Assembly: GCF_000237925.1 (NCBI RefSeq)
Contig: NC_031502.1
Coordinates: 2,641,929-2,705,928, forward strand
Direction: 5' to 3'
Length of the DNA stretch: 64,000 nt
Source: Schistosoma mansoni
Lineage: Eukaryota > Platyhelminthes > Trematoda > Strigeidida > Schistosomatidae
Shown here: positions 25,001 to 40,000 of the stretch, piece by piece
Layout of the letters: each line of letters starts with the position of its first letter
How positions within the stretch are numbered: the stretch's first letter is position 1
Translations under genes and position numbers: made by a program
The notes under the pieces: model-generated
Told to the model about the DNA's origin: nothing
Seen by the model: only the letters and a program-made list of their open reading frames with translations
Database searches by the model: none

Positions 25001-28000
25001 CGGACTCCTAACAGGTACTATATGCAACATTTGATCAAGTGAATTTGGGTAACCATATGGACCAACATAGCCAACTATGATCAACAAAAATCTCAATTAA
25101 CAACAAAAAATGACAATAGTTTGGTTTTTGTTAACTTACTCGTAAACGTCCAGCCATCAATTCTTCCATTTCATTATCAGCTGATGTTTCTAGAATTAAT
25201 CGTCGAGTGAGATGAGATTTATGAACACGCATGAAAATATCTTTACTATTGACATATTTTAATACTAATAAAACATTGCGTAATTTTTGTTCAATTTCAT
25301 CAGTTGTTAAACGACGATTAGTTGGTGACTTGCGAAGTAACATATCACAATAAGACGCTAACAATTCAGGACAACGAGATTCTACACGTGAAATACCGCT
25401 ACTGAAAAAGTAATTCAGAAAAAAAACACAAGAATAGACAAAAGATGTACAAGCGTGATACTTGAAAAAAGTTAATTTGAATTTTTAAAAATGTCTGTTA
25501 GGTTTACTGTAATCACTTAACTTGAAAAGAATAAGCTTCGAAACCTGTATTTTAACTCTATTAGAACACCCAAGTAATTAAAGAATATCAAATTACCTGA
25601 AAAACTTGTGGCTACCGTCTGACGAAATTCGTTTCCATTTTTTTATTTTAAAACTTATTATTGCTTTCATTATTTGAACACATAGACGCTGATACAAAGA
25701 GAGCACCAATATATGGTTGATTTCGTGTGAGGGTTTAGATACTGTTTGGGTGCCCAAACCGAAGCAGGTGATTTTCTTAGGGGGCCAACCCTCAAGTCTT
25801 TGACTCAGATGTTTAGTCCACGAGACAGTGGAGCGACGTTAAGAGTTGCAGTTTCATATGGTGGTGGGTGACCAACAGCAGGTTCATAGGCTATTTGCTC
25901 TCTTAGGATCCTAGAACCCATGTGTACTATTTGTTTGGGATCAGGGTTTTCCAACTTACCTACATGGATCTTCCGTACCCACCACACCGGTTAAAGCGCA
26001 AGACAATTGCTTTCCATCCTCACAACTTTGTAAAATATAGGATGATTTCATATCATATTTATATTAGTAGCTATGAAACTCAGATCTCCGGTGCTACCAT
26101 AACCTTTAAGGTGAAGCGAAAAGATTCCAAGTACATAACCGTTAGCATTTTTTTCCATTTTTTTGAAAAAACTTTAGCTCAAAAAAATAAACGTACAATG
26201 TTTTAAAATTATTTTTTTGTTGATTTCAATTTGATGGTAGTTTTGTATGAAAAGCGATAAACAATTTAATGTACTTCTATTTGTTATGGTTTAATTAAAC
26301 CAATATGTAACTAACTTGCAGATGCATTTCCTGTAATTGACCAATACAATAATATCAATATAGAAACAGTTCAAAATAACACTGAAATATTATTTCTCAC
26401 AATCCAAAATTGCTTAAATTGGAAGAAAAAGCTACTTTCTTATTGATTGTCGTTACTAACAAATAGTGTAGAAAATGTTAATATACACCATTTCAGAATG
26501 ATTTACAGTAAACCAATAATGAGAAAGTTGTATCGCTATAAACCAGTACTAATAATTACTAGTGCCCTGGTACGGTTGAGAGTGGGGAGGGCCCGTCCTC
26601 TCTCTCGAAATGCTCTCACACGGTCACGCGTATATAGTCTCTACCAGGGAAGTCCTACTCACTGCCATCTCGTGGCGAGGGTGTTGTTTACCAAATTAAG
26701 AGGACGAAATGAGAATATCCGGCGCTTTAACCGGTTTGGTGGATACGGGATGTTCACTTAGGGGAGTTGGAAAACCCTCATTCCAAACCAATGGTGCACA
26801 TGGACTCCAGTATCCTCAGAGAACAAATGGTGTATGAACCAAACGTCGGTCACCGTCTACTACGGGACTGCATCTCCTCACGATGCTCCACTGTCTTGTG
26901 GATCAGACCTTTAGGTCAAAGGCTCCGGGTGTGGTCCCCTACGAAAACCACCTGCTTCGGTCTGGGCACCTGAGCAGTATCACAGCCCTCACACAAATCA
27001 AATGAGATTTGTGAGGCGCATATTTATCTGGTGCCTCCTTGTACCAATATTTATGTGTTCAAATAATAATAATAATGATTACTAAAGAAATGCTTTAGTT
27101 TGAAGTTGTATTTATTGAAACAGTGTCTATAATAACAACCTTTGTCAATCATTCAAGTCAATTATTATTAAGCAAATTATTATTTTAATAAACTGTGAAC
27201 ATGAAGTACAGTTTTGTCAATAAAATTATTTTTAAATGTGAATTTACAAAAGAAACAACTGATTATATTAGCAAAGACTCCTACGATTACTGAATGAAGG
27301 CGATCGGTTGAAAATTCCCCTTGAGAAACGAAATAATTAATGCGTTCATAACTTCGATTTCCTCAGAAATCTCATTAATTAACCTAAGTAAGTAGAAGTC
27401 TAATGAAATCATAACACGAATGCAAAACACCAGTTAGACTTTTGTTAAACTGCAGTACCTGTGATACAAGCAAAATATCCATCTTCCTATCATCAAAGAA
27501 CGATTATACTTTCCAACAAGTTGTTCTGTATTCTTTTCACGGGTGTAAAAAATAATTACAGATGTCACTGAAGCATTATTAGCGTATAATGTAACAGCCA
27601 AGTGAGCAAAGATGATGCGAAACGCTTGGTACTAGGTAAATGTGTCAAATCGATTGATGTGAATCTCCATCAATTGAGACAACTAAGGAATATGTTAAAC
27701 ATGCCCAACCATAGACTATCTCGACAAATAATACTGTTTGACATAGAACAGGAATGGAAAAATTCTACGAGCAGGAAAATAGGGAAGCAGTATTAGGACA
27801 AGAAACCATTGCTTAGTGAACTGAGATGTGCGCAGAGACAGATGTTTCGGTTTTAATTCATGTAGCAATCATAATAAACGACTGGAGATCTTTGAAAGTT
27901 TAATTGGCTCAAAAATCGGACACAGTGATATAAAGGCATTCAGTTTTAACTTCTTCTACATTGTAAACTTTAGAAGAATATCATACTTTTCATTCCACGA

Positions 28001-31000
28001 ATTCATTACTTCTTTTAGAATCATACTACATACATTATGGGAACTGCGATTACTTTCACTCCCCTGTTTATCAGTTTTTGATTTCATTTTACTATGTTGA
28101 TGTGATGTAACAACTTGAGCCTATGTCCTGCTACTAATCTATGACGTCTGGACTGACCTGGTTCAAAATGCACAAAACTTTAGAATATCATGTAAACAAG
28201 TAATACGGTAATCAGTTCGAAGTGAAACTATTAGTTACATATTGTAAAAAAACTGAGTTTGACTGTGTAAAACCAAATTCTGCTATTATATCAAAGTGCT
28301 TTTAAGTGGGTACTTAACTATTGAAACAAGAATTGACCATTTCAAATTAGTATTGACGATAAATAGTAACACCTATAATTACTCTATGGGAGAATATTTA
28401 TTATTAATTATTTGCAACCATTGGAGAGCTTACCAAACAGAAGTTGGAATTTCAGTCACAAAAACGGATGTATTATTTACAATATCCTGATAAGCTTTGT
28501 CACGTGCAGTTAAAAAATGTGGATCATTATTGAACGCATCATTGACCATACGTGAAAAACGAACGTATAAATTTAACAAACGGCATACATATTTGTCTGC
28601 ATCCTAAACGTGAAAGAGAGGAAACAATATCATCTGAAAAGCATAAACAACAAGTTATAATATTTGATTAAAATCGTGAACCGACCTACGTTAGACCGTC
28701 ATTGAAAACCTGGAAGCACTGGACGACTATTTCGAGCTAGTGAGCATCCACGACCATGCACGTGGGAATCGAACCCAGGATCTTCGATCTAGAGCGGTGG
28801 TCTAACTTAGATAGGTTTACGGTTTTAATTAAATTCAACAATCTCCACAACCCTATACATACGACTTGTACAAAAGAACCGCACTTTTGGTAAGGAACTC
28901 AGTTTACAGAACACCGTTATTTAAAATTAGAAAATAAACAAAGAATATTGGAGCGAGAAATTGTTCTTAATAACTTCGTCATCGGACCAAAATAAGACAT
29001 GCTAGTAAATCAGACAATGTTACGTTTTAGAAAAATGTGAGTATACCGAATGAACTACTTATGTAGAGCTGGTTACGTAGGCTGTACTCGTGAACATGTG
29101 TCGGTATGGTTAGGGTAGGGTGTCGCAAAATCTATTCACAACGCTACCCTTTCAGAATTGATGAATAGTGAACATTACGATAGGATAGATGAAACTTTAT
29201 CCATTTTGTATTACTTTAGGATTTCCACTTCTCTATACTAACTGAAGACATCGGGATAAACTCTAGATCTAATGTATCCAAAAGAAGTGTGCTCACTCTC
29301 TGTGTTTACTTTTGTCAACAACCGGATTATCATAAACCTAAATTGGACACTGTAAGGCCCTTTTATCCACTAATTCCTGGCACGTTTATATCTGCCCTGT
29401 TCCATTCTTAGTGTATACATCTATCTTTTCCAATTCACAAGGGTTTTTAATCATAATTACCTTGAAAAAACCCCACTTATTACAATGTATAACCACACGA
29501 CGTTATCGTTATTATTATTTACATTAAACAGAACAAATTCACCTACGATACACTTTATTCACATAATTTATTTCATACTTATATTGATTATAACTTAACA
29601 CCTTACAATGTATCGTTCTAACCTTTTGTAAATGACCTTTCTAATTTGAAAAATGACACGTTTTTTGAAGCAATTATGAGAAAGTTCACCTTTTTTTAAA
29701 CACATTATTTAATACATTGATGTATTTTCATAGTTGAAACCATGAGTCAATTGAAGGTAAACCACCATGGAAAACACGGAAGCACTGGACGGTCATTTCG
29801 TCCTATTATGGGACTCCTCAGCAGTGAGCATCCACGATTCTGCACTCACGAGATTCGAACCCAGGACCTACCAGTCTCGCGCCAGAGCACTTAACCGATA
29901 GACCACTGAGCCGACATCCAATTGATGTATGTCATATTTTGACCTTTGCAATATAACACAATAATTATGAACTAACTGAACCTGATGAAGTTATTGGAAG
30001 CACTTATTAGCCTCAATATTTTTTATTTTTGAGTATATTCTATGAAGATGTTTAAACTGCTAAAAAAAATAACAAACTATATATCACATTTAATAATCTT
30101 GATGTATTTTTTACATTAATTTACGCATATGTTGAAACATTTGAAGGAATTTCTCCGTCTGGCTTATATTTTATGTAAAGATATTGAGTAGTTTTAGCAC
30201 TCACCAACTCGATACGTACTTTCACTACTTATGAGTCCCTATATATTACCTAGTTTCTTCTACTGTTTTACGTTGTTCTTCCTTAAACTTTTGAGGAAAA
30301 ACTTCGTGTTGAGGAGTGCTGAAGGTAATTAGTAAAGTGTGTGTATGATGAATTTATTGATGTCATTATTAGGTATATGATTGTAGATAGACATTTCAAA
30401 ATCATGCAAACTACTGACAAGTGTTATTTCATCTGATAAAAATTATCCACTGCATCCAAATTTCTCTTCGTAGATATTTTCTGGTAGAATGAAACGTAGA
30501 TACACTAGAATTTATATACTCAAAGGTAGATACTAATCGTTCTGCTATACGGTGTCTACCACAGTTAACATACAACAAACATGTTATGTCATAGCTTAAT
30601 TTAACCAAAAACCATTACTCTTAAACATGTCAACCATTCACTATTGTGAAAATTCTCAGTCTTACACATCTTCACTAAAGGTATTTACATTTTCAGATAA
30701 GCCAAATGGCTTTCCTACTTAGTTCAGAAGGGGTTAAGCAACAGTTGTAACTACTCCCATGATTTATAATCACTAGTCTCTTTATGAAACGTGAAATTCA
30801 TAATGAATGCACTTTGAGTGATTCAACAAACAATAAATAAGTTCGTATCAGTCAGTCAGTCAGCTACAACGTGGGACCAGGCACACATGCATCGGTCCAA
30901 GTTCCCATAACTCATTAGAACAACAAGATGAACACCGAATTCATAGAAGTAGTTAATTTAGTGGTGGTAATATATAAAAGAAAGGTTGTACATAAGGATA

Positions 31001-34000
31001 TAGTACAGGAAGGAAGACAGATGTGAATAAGTTCGTATAGTAGATAATATGTTATAAATATTGTGCACATGAGGAATAACACTGCTTTCATGAAACATAC
31101 ATTGAAGTTTAACTAGAAATCGACCTCAGAAAGATCTAGTGACTTGGCAACAATAAACAAAACTGTGTAACTAGGTTAATAATATAATTTCGTTATCAGA
31201 ACTCTGTTCCAATAAGTCCCACTTAGTTTGAATCCGTAGTTCACAAACTAAACGCACGAACCAATGACCTACATTTTGATTATTATTTATATGGGTTAAT
31301 TTTTTTCTTGTTGTTGATGATAAAGACTGCAACTAGTCAATCTCTAGATAGATAAGTCCATCCTAGGTGAACTGAACTGGGATTGTCATTTATCCATCAC
31401 TAAAAGAGGTATCAAATTGGTGAATCGTATTGATCGAAGTTGCTTACTACAATACATATCAGAGAATTTCACGTGCTGTCACCTAGTATTCGCATCGAAT
31501 GGTATTTATCACAGTTACACTTATTCAGCATGAACATGAACAGTGATGTAGGCACATTCAGTTGACGAGCCCAAAATAGGATGAAACGCGCGTCTTGGAT
31601 TTCGAAATAAGCCATACGCCAAATATGTCACAACGACGTTTAAGATTATTTGAATAAAAAACTGACCTAATGTTAGATCACTATATATGTAAACCATAAA
31701 GCAATACTTCATTACATTTGCAAGTAAAAGGGTGTTGATTAGAATAGTTAACTGATAAAGTTTGGATTTTACTGATCATGAAGTCACAAAAAAGGATATT
31801 TGATTTAGAAAGTCGGAACTGTAAAAATATTTAAAATCTAATAATTAAAATCCAGATAGCATAAAAAGTTAACTAACTTTAAGCATAATCTCTGCATTAG
31901 TACGTATATCCTTCAAGCCTGTTTGTCGAATATATTCTTCCAGAAGGACCAATAAACGGTCAATTTCCTGTGGAACACGATTAACTAGTTCATAGCATAA
32001 TCTTAACTGGTTTGTATCTTCTTCATGTAATAGTCTTGGAACTTCTGAGAGGATATGGTCCTAAATGGTTTCAATGTGTATTAATGTAATATGAAAATAT
32101 ACACTACTTTAAATTAGTAAGTAGTCAAAAACATATTGCTAAAACTGGGTCTCAAACGTCATTTAACATTCCCCATGTTACGGAACAAACAGATATTAAC
32201 TGACAAATTTTCGCATAACTTTTCAAGAGATCAAACTAATTTTTCAGAGATGTCTTTATACATTGTCTATTGCTGCGACAGGCATCGAACTGATTGAAAT
32301 AGTTTACTAGGACATTTTTCAAAGACTTTCTTGTGTTATGACCCAGTATTTTTATCGAATGTTACTTAACACAGCTATCTACTAACCACGCTCTCATTCA
32401 AATTTGTCATATATGCACACACACTTAGTGGTAAGGTAATCATCGCCTAGATTTCTACAGTTTTCCATACATTGGATGACAAGGTTAGGCATATATGAAA
32501 AGCTGCTATTCAATCCCCCTTCGAAATGTGACATAACATTTTAAACCTAATCTGGGCCATTGACTAAATGAACGTATTACGCAGCAGAGTTACTACATAC
32601 AACTCCACAGGGCGATAAGTTACACAAATAATCCTAACTCTGAGAAACATTATTGAGACTGATTTCTCAGGGTAGCTTTAGTATAAACCATAAGTTTGTC
32701 ACAAATAATTACTTACGCCCGTTACTCTATACGGAGAAGAATACGACGCCCACCAACATTCTCCATCCAACTCTGTTCTGGACAATCTTTTTCAGTTCTT
32801 TCCAGTTGCTATTCATCCTTTTCACGTCTGCTTTTAATTCCCGGTGCAGTGTGTTCTTTCGCCTTCATCTTTTCCGTTTCCATTTAGGATTCCAAGTTAG
32901 CGCTTGCCTCATGGGGCCGTCCGATGATTTCCGAAAAGCATGTCCCATCCACTTCCAACATATTTTCTTAATTTCCTCTTCAGTTGGAAGCTGGTTAGCT
33001 CACCCCAACAGTAGGCCATTACTGATGGTGTCCAAACAATGCACATTCAGCATCTTGTGTAGACAATTATTTAGAAATACTTTTACCTTTTTGATGATGG
33101 TTGTAGTAGTTCTTCACGTTTGTATTGAGGATTCTGCCTTTGACATTGGTTGACAGTTGTTTTGAGTCCCATATGTTCTTCAACTGTGGGAATACTGTCT
33201 TTGCTATGCGAATCCTCACCTTTACGTCTGCATCAGATTTTCCACGTCCATCGATGATGCTGTCCAGGTACACGAAAGATTCCACATTTTCCAGAGCTTC
33301 CCCATCAAGTGTGACTCGGTTGGTATTCTCCGTGTTGTATTTGAGGATCTTGGCTTTTCGCTTGTGTATGTTGGAGCCAACTCATATAGAGGCTACTACC
33401 ACCTTGGTTACCTTTACCTGCATATGTTGATGTGTATGGGATAGAAGGGTCAGGTCATCTGCGAAGTCCAAATCATCTAGTTGCATCCAACCTGTCCATT
33501 GTATTCCGTGCTTCCCCTTAGATATGGAGGTCTTCATAATCCAGTAAGCCACCAGAAGAAACAGAAGGAGGGAGAGTAAACAGTCCTATCTGACTCCGGT
33601 TCTCATTTGGAATGCGTCTGTCATCTGTCCTCCATACACCACTTTGCAGAGTAGTCCAAGTTATGAATTCCGTATGATGTTGACGATGTCAGCCTCTGTG
33701 GTTCTCACATTTGCTCAAATCTCCTTTCTTTGGTATCTTGATGAGGTATCCTTCATTACATTCTGTCAATGGCACTTGTTTTTTCTCTCAAATCTTCCTG
33801 AATAGAACGTGAAGCATGTTTGAAGTTACTTTTATGTCTGACTTCAGAGCTTCAGCTAGTATACTGTCAGGTTTTGCTGCTTTCCCACTCTTGATTTGTC
33901 TGATGGCCATCCTGATTTCTTCGGTCGTTTATATATATATCGCATTAGATTACATATTTTTACCATGGATTTTCTAATCTCATTCATTTGTTTAGCTGTT

Positions 34001-37000
34001 TTTTACTACACTTTTTCACTATAGTCTATATCCCTTTCTACACATTGAATAATATACTTTTTCGATATGCTCATATACAGTGTACCCAGTTGGAATGATA
34101 AACATTGATTATGCAAAATTATAGTGTTTCAATTCATCTATTCAATGAGAAATGATTAGTGTTTAGTTAAACAATCGCTTTTGATAAAAATTAATCCATA
34201 CTATAGTTTTAATATTCAAAGACGAAAAATCAGCAACTTTCCCAAATCTAGTAAGTCTAATATAAGCAAGTTATGTGAAAGTATAATTTAGGCAGCAACA
34301 AAAGGAGTCGTATTTCTATATAACATAAATATGTATGTAACCAATGAAAAATGATATAGAAATTTGCAGAGAAAAGTCTATACAATCAGACAGTGAATAG
34401 AACCTTCCAAGACAATCGATAATGGTGAAATTTCGAACTAGTAATCTACTAATTGTAAAAATAAATTGTCTATAACATATGAATGGTACCACGTGATTTG
34501 AATGGACTAAGAGAGTAGACAGTATGCAAACGATTTAAACAATATATATGAACATATTGCTTGTGGTTATATATCTCAGTATAAAAGTACTGATAAGTAA
34601 AATATCAATGTAAACAATAGGCGACAAACTTACCATATAGTCGACTACAAATGTCTTGAGGCATACTTTCATTAACTTAGGGATGGAATTGAATTCTGGC
34701 TGAGTTTCTAAATATCTTACAGCTCGAGCCTCTTCTTCAGCTAGTTTCTGCAAAGCGTATTGCATGTAACTCTGTATTTTTTAATAAAAAATAAATATTA
34801 ATTATAAGAAAACAAGATAAATTGAAAGCACTAACGGGAAATGATGCATATAATTCATAAGATAATGTACAAATATATCTACTACTGATGACGCGTGAAC
34901 ATTTCAAACATGATTCAAAAATGTACGGGAGAAATAAGCTAGGAATTATGAGAAACATTTGAAAACAAAATAGATTCACTTTTGTATTAGTTGTTTGAGT
35001 CTTCCCATTGATGTTCAGGGCTGCAATTGATCAGTCTCCTATTGGCATATGTGCATCCTGTGGAGACTGCTTCGATATTGCACGAAGTTACAAGCATCAT
35101 AAGCAGAGTTGGATGGTGGAGTGAACATCAACTGTGAGATGCAGGTATATCCGGCTGACGAGTCCCAAATAGGACGAAACGCGCGTCCTGGATCCCACTG
35201 CTAGCCACTATCCATCTCTACTGATAAAAATAGATTCACATTTATCGATGATTAGATGTTAGCTAACTTTAATACTTTTGTAACCTGTGAAGAGCAATTT
35301 TTAGGAAGCACTGCAATCTATAACTCTTTATTGAGGTTATCAGTAGATAATAAGCAAAGTTTCTGCTCACATTTTTTCTGAAGTTGGTAAATAACAAAGA
35401 TTATAGTAAGGACATTATTATTTTATTGTGACGAATTGCTTAATTTAACTCTTTCTACGAACTAATTCTTTCTTCCTGTACTGTATCCTTATATGCAAAC
35501 TTTCTTTTATACATTGCTGCTATTGTATTGACTACTTCTATGGATTTTGTATTCATTTGTTGTGCTAATGAGGTGTGGCAACTTGGACCGATGCATATAT
35601 GTGCCTGGTCCTACGTTGTAGCTGACTGACTAGTTTCCACTTACCTTTTAATTTGTGTAGTTGACCCTTATGTCTTCATACATAAAATGTTTTAACAAGT
35701 ATGTGTGTGGTCAGACTCTTTGAAATGTATTGAGCAAATATATCGCATAATTCTGATAAGCTTCGTCTTCTCATTGAATTATCGAAATGAGAAATAATGT
35801 TAAATAATTTATTTAATAAAATAAACCTAGAAAAAATTATTATTATCATCATCATTTAATTTCCGAGTAATCAAACAATCACATAATTTCCATACTTTGA
35901 ACAATTTCAGAATATACAAAATGAAATAACTATTATTGGCTAGTATGATTTATTAGAAGTTGATATTCAAAAGAAAGTAAGATATTTTGTGTTATAAAAG
36001 TTTGAAGGCTTAAAATTTCAGCTACATTTATATAGTTTAACTATAAAAAAGGCTAGTAGTTAACAATTAACTAGTACAGAAAGAAGTGGAAAACAGTAAC
36101 TGCTTTTATTATCAACAATTGAGTCGATTTCTTGAGGGGAGATGATGGACTAGCCTCGTTCTTTTGAGCAATGGATGCATCAAGTTACCAAGAAATTTCA
36201 CAGTGCAAATTAAAAGTACGATCTTGTGTTCTTTGATGTAACGGTTGTGTTGGCCATCACTGTAGTGACCTTGAAGTGGGACCACTGGGAGAAGATAACC
36301 TGGATTATGAAGTATACCTCACTCTACCACACGACCATTCCCTTAGTCTATGCATGACTAACAAAATTCATAATATCTCATTCGGTTATTACAAACTTGC
36401 GTTAACTGTGACACAACCAAAATACCTACCTCTCTATTAGGAGGAGAGTATACTGTTAAATAGTCTACCTTGCATAGCTTTACGACCGGGAGATACGACC
36501 TCTTAAGGTAGACGACATGTGTACGTCACTAAAAAATAAATCAACCAACTCATTCACCAAGTGTTTGGAAGCAAGTCACAATCCAAGTGTCAGGACTATC
36601 AGTACCACCTGATTTCCCGAGCCGAGGTAAGTGGGGTGGGGCTGGGTTTGAACCCAAGACTTAGTGGCCGAAAGTCGAACGACTTAACCGCGAAGCCACT
36701 ACTTTGATGTACTTCACTAGTAACTGATCACAGATCTCCTCGAAGTAGTGCTCGCATAAGGTGGAACAGTCAAATAAGCAATAGTGAAGTTGGATGCGGG
36801 GTACCAGATAGAAATGTCTAAACAGTTAATGTTACTGTAAATCAACATTGACTGAGGTAATTGGAGAATGAGTTACGAATCCTCACCCACCGCCTACCCA
36901 GACACCCAAAGCCGGTTTGTTAAGAGGCGCGTTGGAAGTAAGTTGAAGGTGGCCAAAGTAAGATGCGGCATCAGTCTATGAAGTCATTTACCTTTGGTCT

Positions 37001-40000
37001 GAATAGTGTGGATAGGAGCATACTATATGTATGGGTCCACACAGTAGCAGATGGTGATAGGTGGTAGAAACTAGGTGACATGGTTCAAAATTACATAGTG
37101 GTTAAGATTTAATGAGGAATGGATTCTCGGAACTCAATTAAATGACTGAAACAGATATAGCTAATTCACTACTCATATCGAAATCTACTGATTTGAAGAT
37201 AAACGATACGAACTGATCAAGTCAATGTACGTAAAGTTCGATTTAAACTATAACTAGACAGTTAAGGCTTATATCTCACAGCCTCGCTTTGATTTCAAGA
37301 GATTTAATATTGATTATGATATGTACATCATTACTATTTTATTTCACTTTTATACTTACTCTTATTCCATGTTTCTGAATGTATTCATCTATACGTATAC
37401 GATAAAAACTCTCTGTGCTTTCAATATATGCTTTTTCAAAATTATCCACATATATTCGAAAGGATTTTTCTGATAACGTAGATAAATTGACTAGAATGCG
37501 TAAGGTAAAACAACAAAATACATATGATTTACAAGCAGACTGAACAATAAAAATAAGTGTTATGGATTAAAAATAAACTGGGGACTGAATTCATGGGAAA
37601 TGAATGTGAAGGATACTGAAATAACACACTTAAATTGCAATACTTAAGCTTCGTGAAGAAAAGACCAGCAAATTTTTTGTACATGGTTCCTAACAATTCT
37701 GCGCAGAGAAGACATAAAAATGAAACCAGCCTAGAATTACAAGCATAAATGACCACTAAATTATGCGACTTAACAATATTCAAAGACTATATAAACTGAG
37801 AACATCAGATAAGTGTTAGCCAACAGATATAAAAGTAAAAATATGTAAGAGTCTAGAGCTGATTCGATCAAATATACAAGCTAATTTTAATACTGCGGGT
37901 ACAAAGACTTTTCAATCGAATGGCCAACTCCATACGTAGTTCTATAATGTATGCTTCGTAACGTAACTCAACACGATCTATGGCATCTATCGTCTATCGA
38001 GTATCTATCGTTTTTACGTGAAAAGCACAAATGTGTAAAGCATGAAAGAGGGAAGTACAAAGGTCATTTTGTTAAGAAGACCGATGTCGCCTATACATTC
38101 ACAAGCCCCCAAATGCCCTGGTACAGCCGAGAGTGGGGAGAGTTTGCCCTCCCTCTCGAAATGCTCTCATATGGCCACGCGAATATATAGTCTCTGCCAG
38201 GGAAGCCCTACTCACTGCCTTCTCGTGGCGGGGTTGTTGTTCACAAAAGTGAGAGGACGAAAAGCGAATGTCCGGTGCTTTAACCGGGTTAGGGGATGTG
38301 GAGGATCCACCTAGGGGAGTTGACAAACCCTGATTCCAAACCAATGGTGCACATGGGCTCCAGGATCCTGAAGGAACGAATGGCGTATGAACCAACTGTT
38401 GGTCACCGGCTACCATGGGACTGTATCTCCTTACGATGCTCCACTGCCTTGTGGACTAGACCTTTAGGTCAAAGACTCGGGGTGTGGCCCCCTACGAAAA
38501 CCACCTGCTTCGGTCTGGGCACCTGAGCAGTATCACAGCCCTCACACAAATCAAATGAGATTTGTGAGGCGCATATTTATCTGGTGCTTCCTTGTACCAA
38601 TATTTATGTGTTTAAATAAATAATAAAATAAATACATTCACAAAAATAATAAGATTAGTTTCCCGTCAATTTATTTATTTCATCGAAGTGGCATTCAACA
38701 ACGTCAAAGACTCAAACGAACATGATTCCATACCATATGTTTCGCAAAAAGAAGAGGGAGTCAAGAAAGAGAACAAAGTTTCAAGTTGAAGGTCCCTCTG
38801 TAGGAAACCCTACTCAAGTGCACTCGAATTATAGGGGATAGGTAATATGATGAAGCAAAATACGTAACTCAGTAATTTAGTAACATCTGTTAGCTGAAAC
38901 ATGTTGATCTATCGATTTTATAAATCGTACACACATATTAAATTATTGATTAGCTTCTAGTTCAATCCATTAAATTTACTGACCGAATAATTAAAATTAT
39001 ATATATATATATAAACTTTCTCAGCATCCACATGTACCTTATCCTCCACCAATTTGTCATTACGCTTAGGATTCATTTATTGACCGAAAATTTAAAATGA
39101 TGCATTTTCTTATTAGTTCGGATATTTTAATTAATGGCTTATTTGGAGATAAATCCTCATCTAAGTCTTGCTTCCTTCATTTCATTCAGCTAACTCAATC
39201 TTGTTCCGTTGAACAAGAATCAGTTATCTCCCAGCTATAACCAACGTGGACGCCAGTAGCAGCATATCAACAATTAGTCTCAAGGCATAACACAGAAACA
39301 TTCGCTCTTAGGCCTTTCCATGATAATGAGCTCCAGTATTCCTTCATACATACCTTTCCGATCTGTAATTTTGATCTATATTTTCAATGTTCAATTGTTT
39401 ACTTTATTCATACTGCCACATTATTTTGATCTCTTGCTATTAATCTAGTCATGGTAACGAACAAACTCATGTTTCTGACAGCCTCTACATAGATGATATT
39501 TTAACTGAACCCTTCAGAACGATTTGAGTTCTTGTATATTATTAAGACACCGAGAGTTTTACTGATTTTGATAAAAGTGACTACTTAATTATCAGCCTCG
39601 ATCACTTGAGAAACGGCTGAAAATCAAGGTGAATAAACGTCGATATCCTAGTTTTTCATGTTAAAGTACTTTACGATCGCCTTAAGAAACGAAAGCACTA
39701 TTCCGCTTAACATAATGAAACAAATATGGAGACATTATGAACTACAGTTGATGGTTAAGGTTAGGAATTATATTTGGGGTTTTAATCACTAACTGACATC
39801 AGCTAAAATGCCAAGATATTAACACCGTTGGATGCCGACTCAGTGGTCTATCGGTTAAGGGCTCTGGCTCGAAACTGGCAGGTCCTGAGTTTGAATCTCG
39901 CGAGTGCGGGATCGTGGATCCGCACTGCTGAGGAGTCCCATAGTAAGACGAAACGGCCGTCCAGTGCTTCCAGGTTTTTCATGGTGGTCTAGCTTCAATT

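Noticed and set aside
37951-38190. 79-codon plus frame near 38 kb
   Set aside because: Spans the 5' junction of the 526-bp element; not a host gene.
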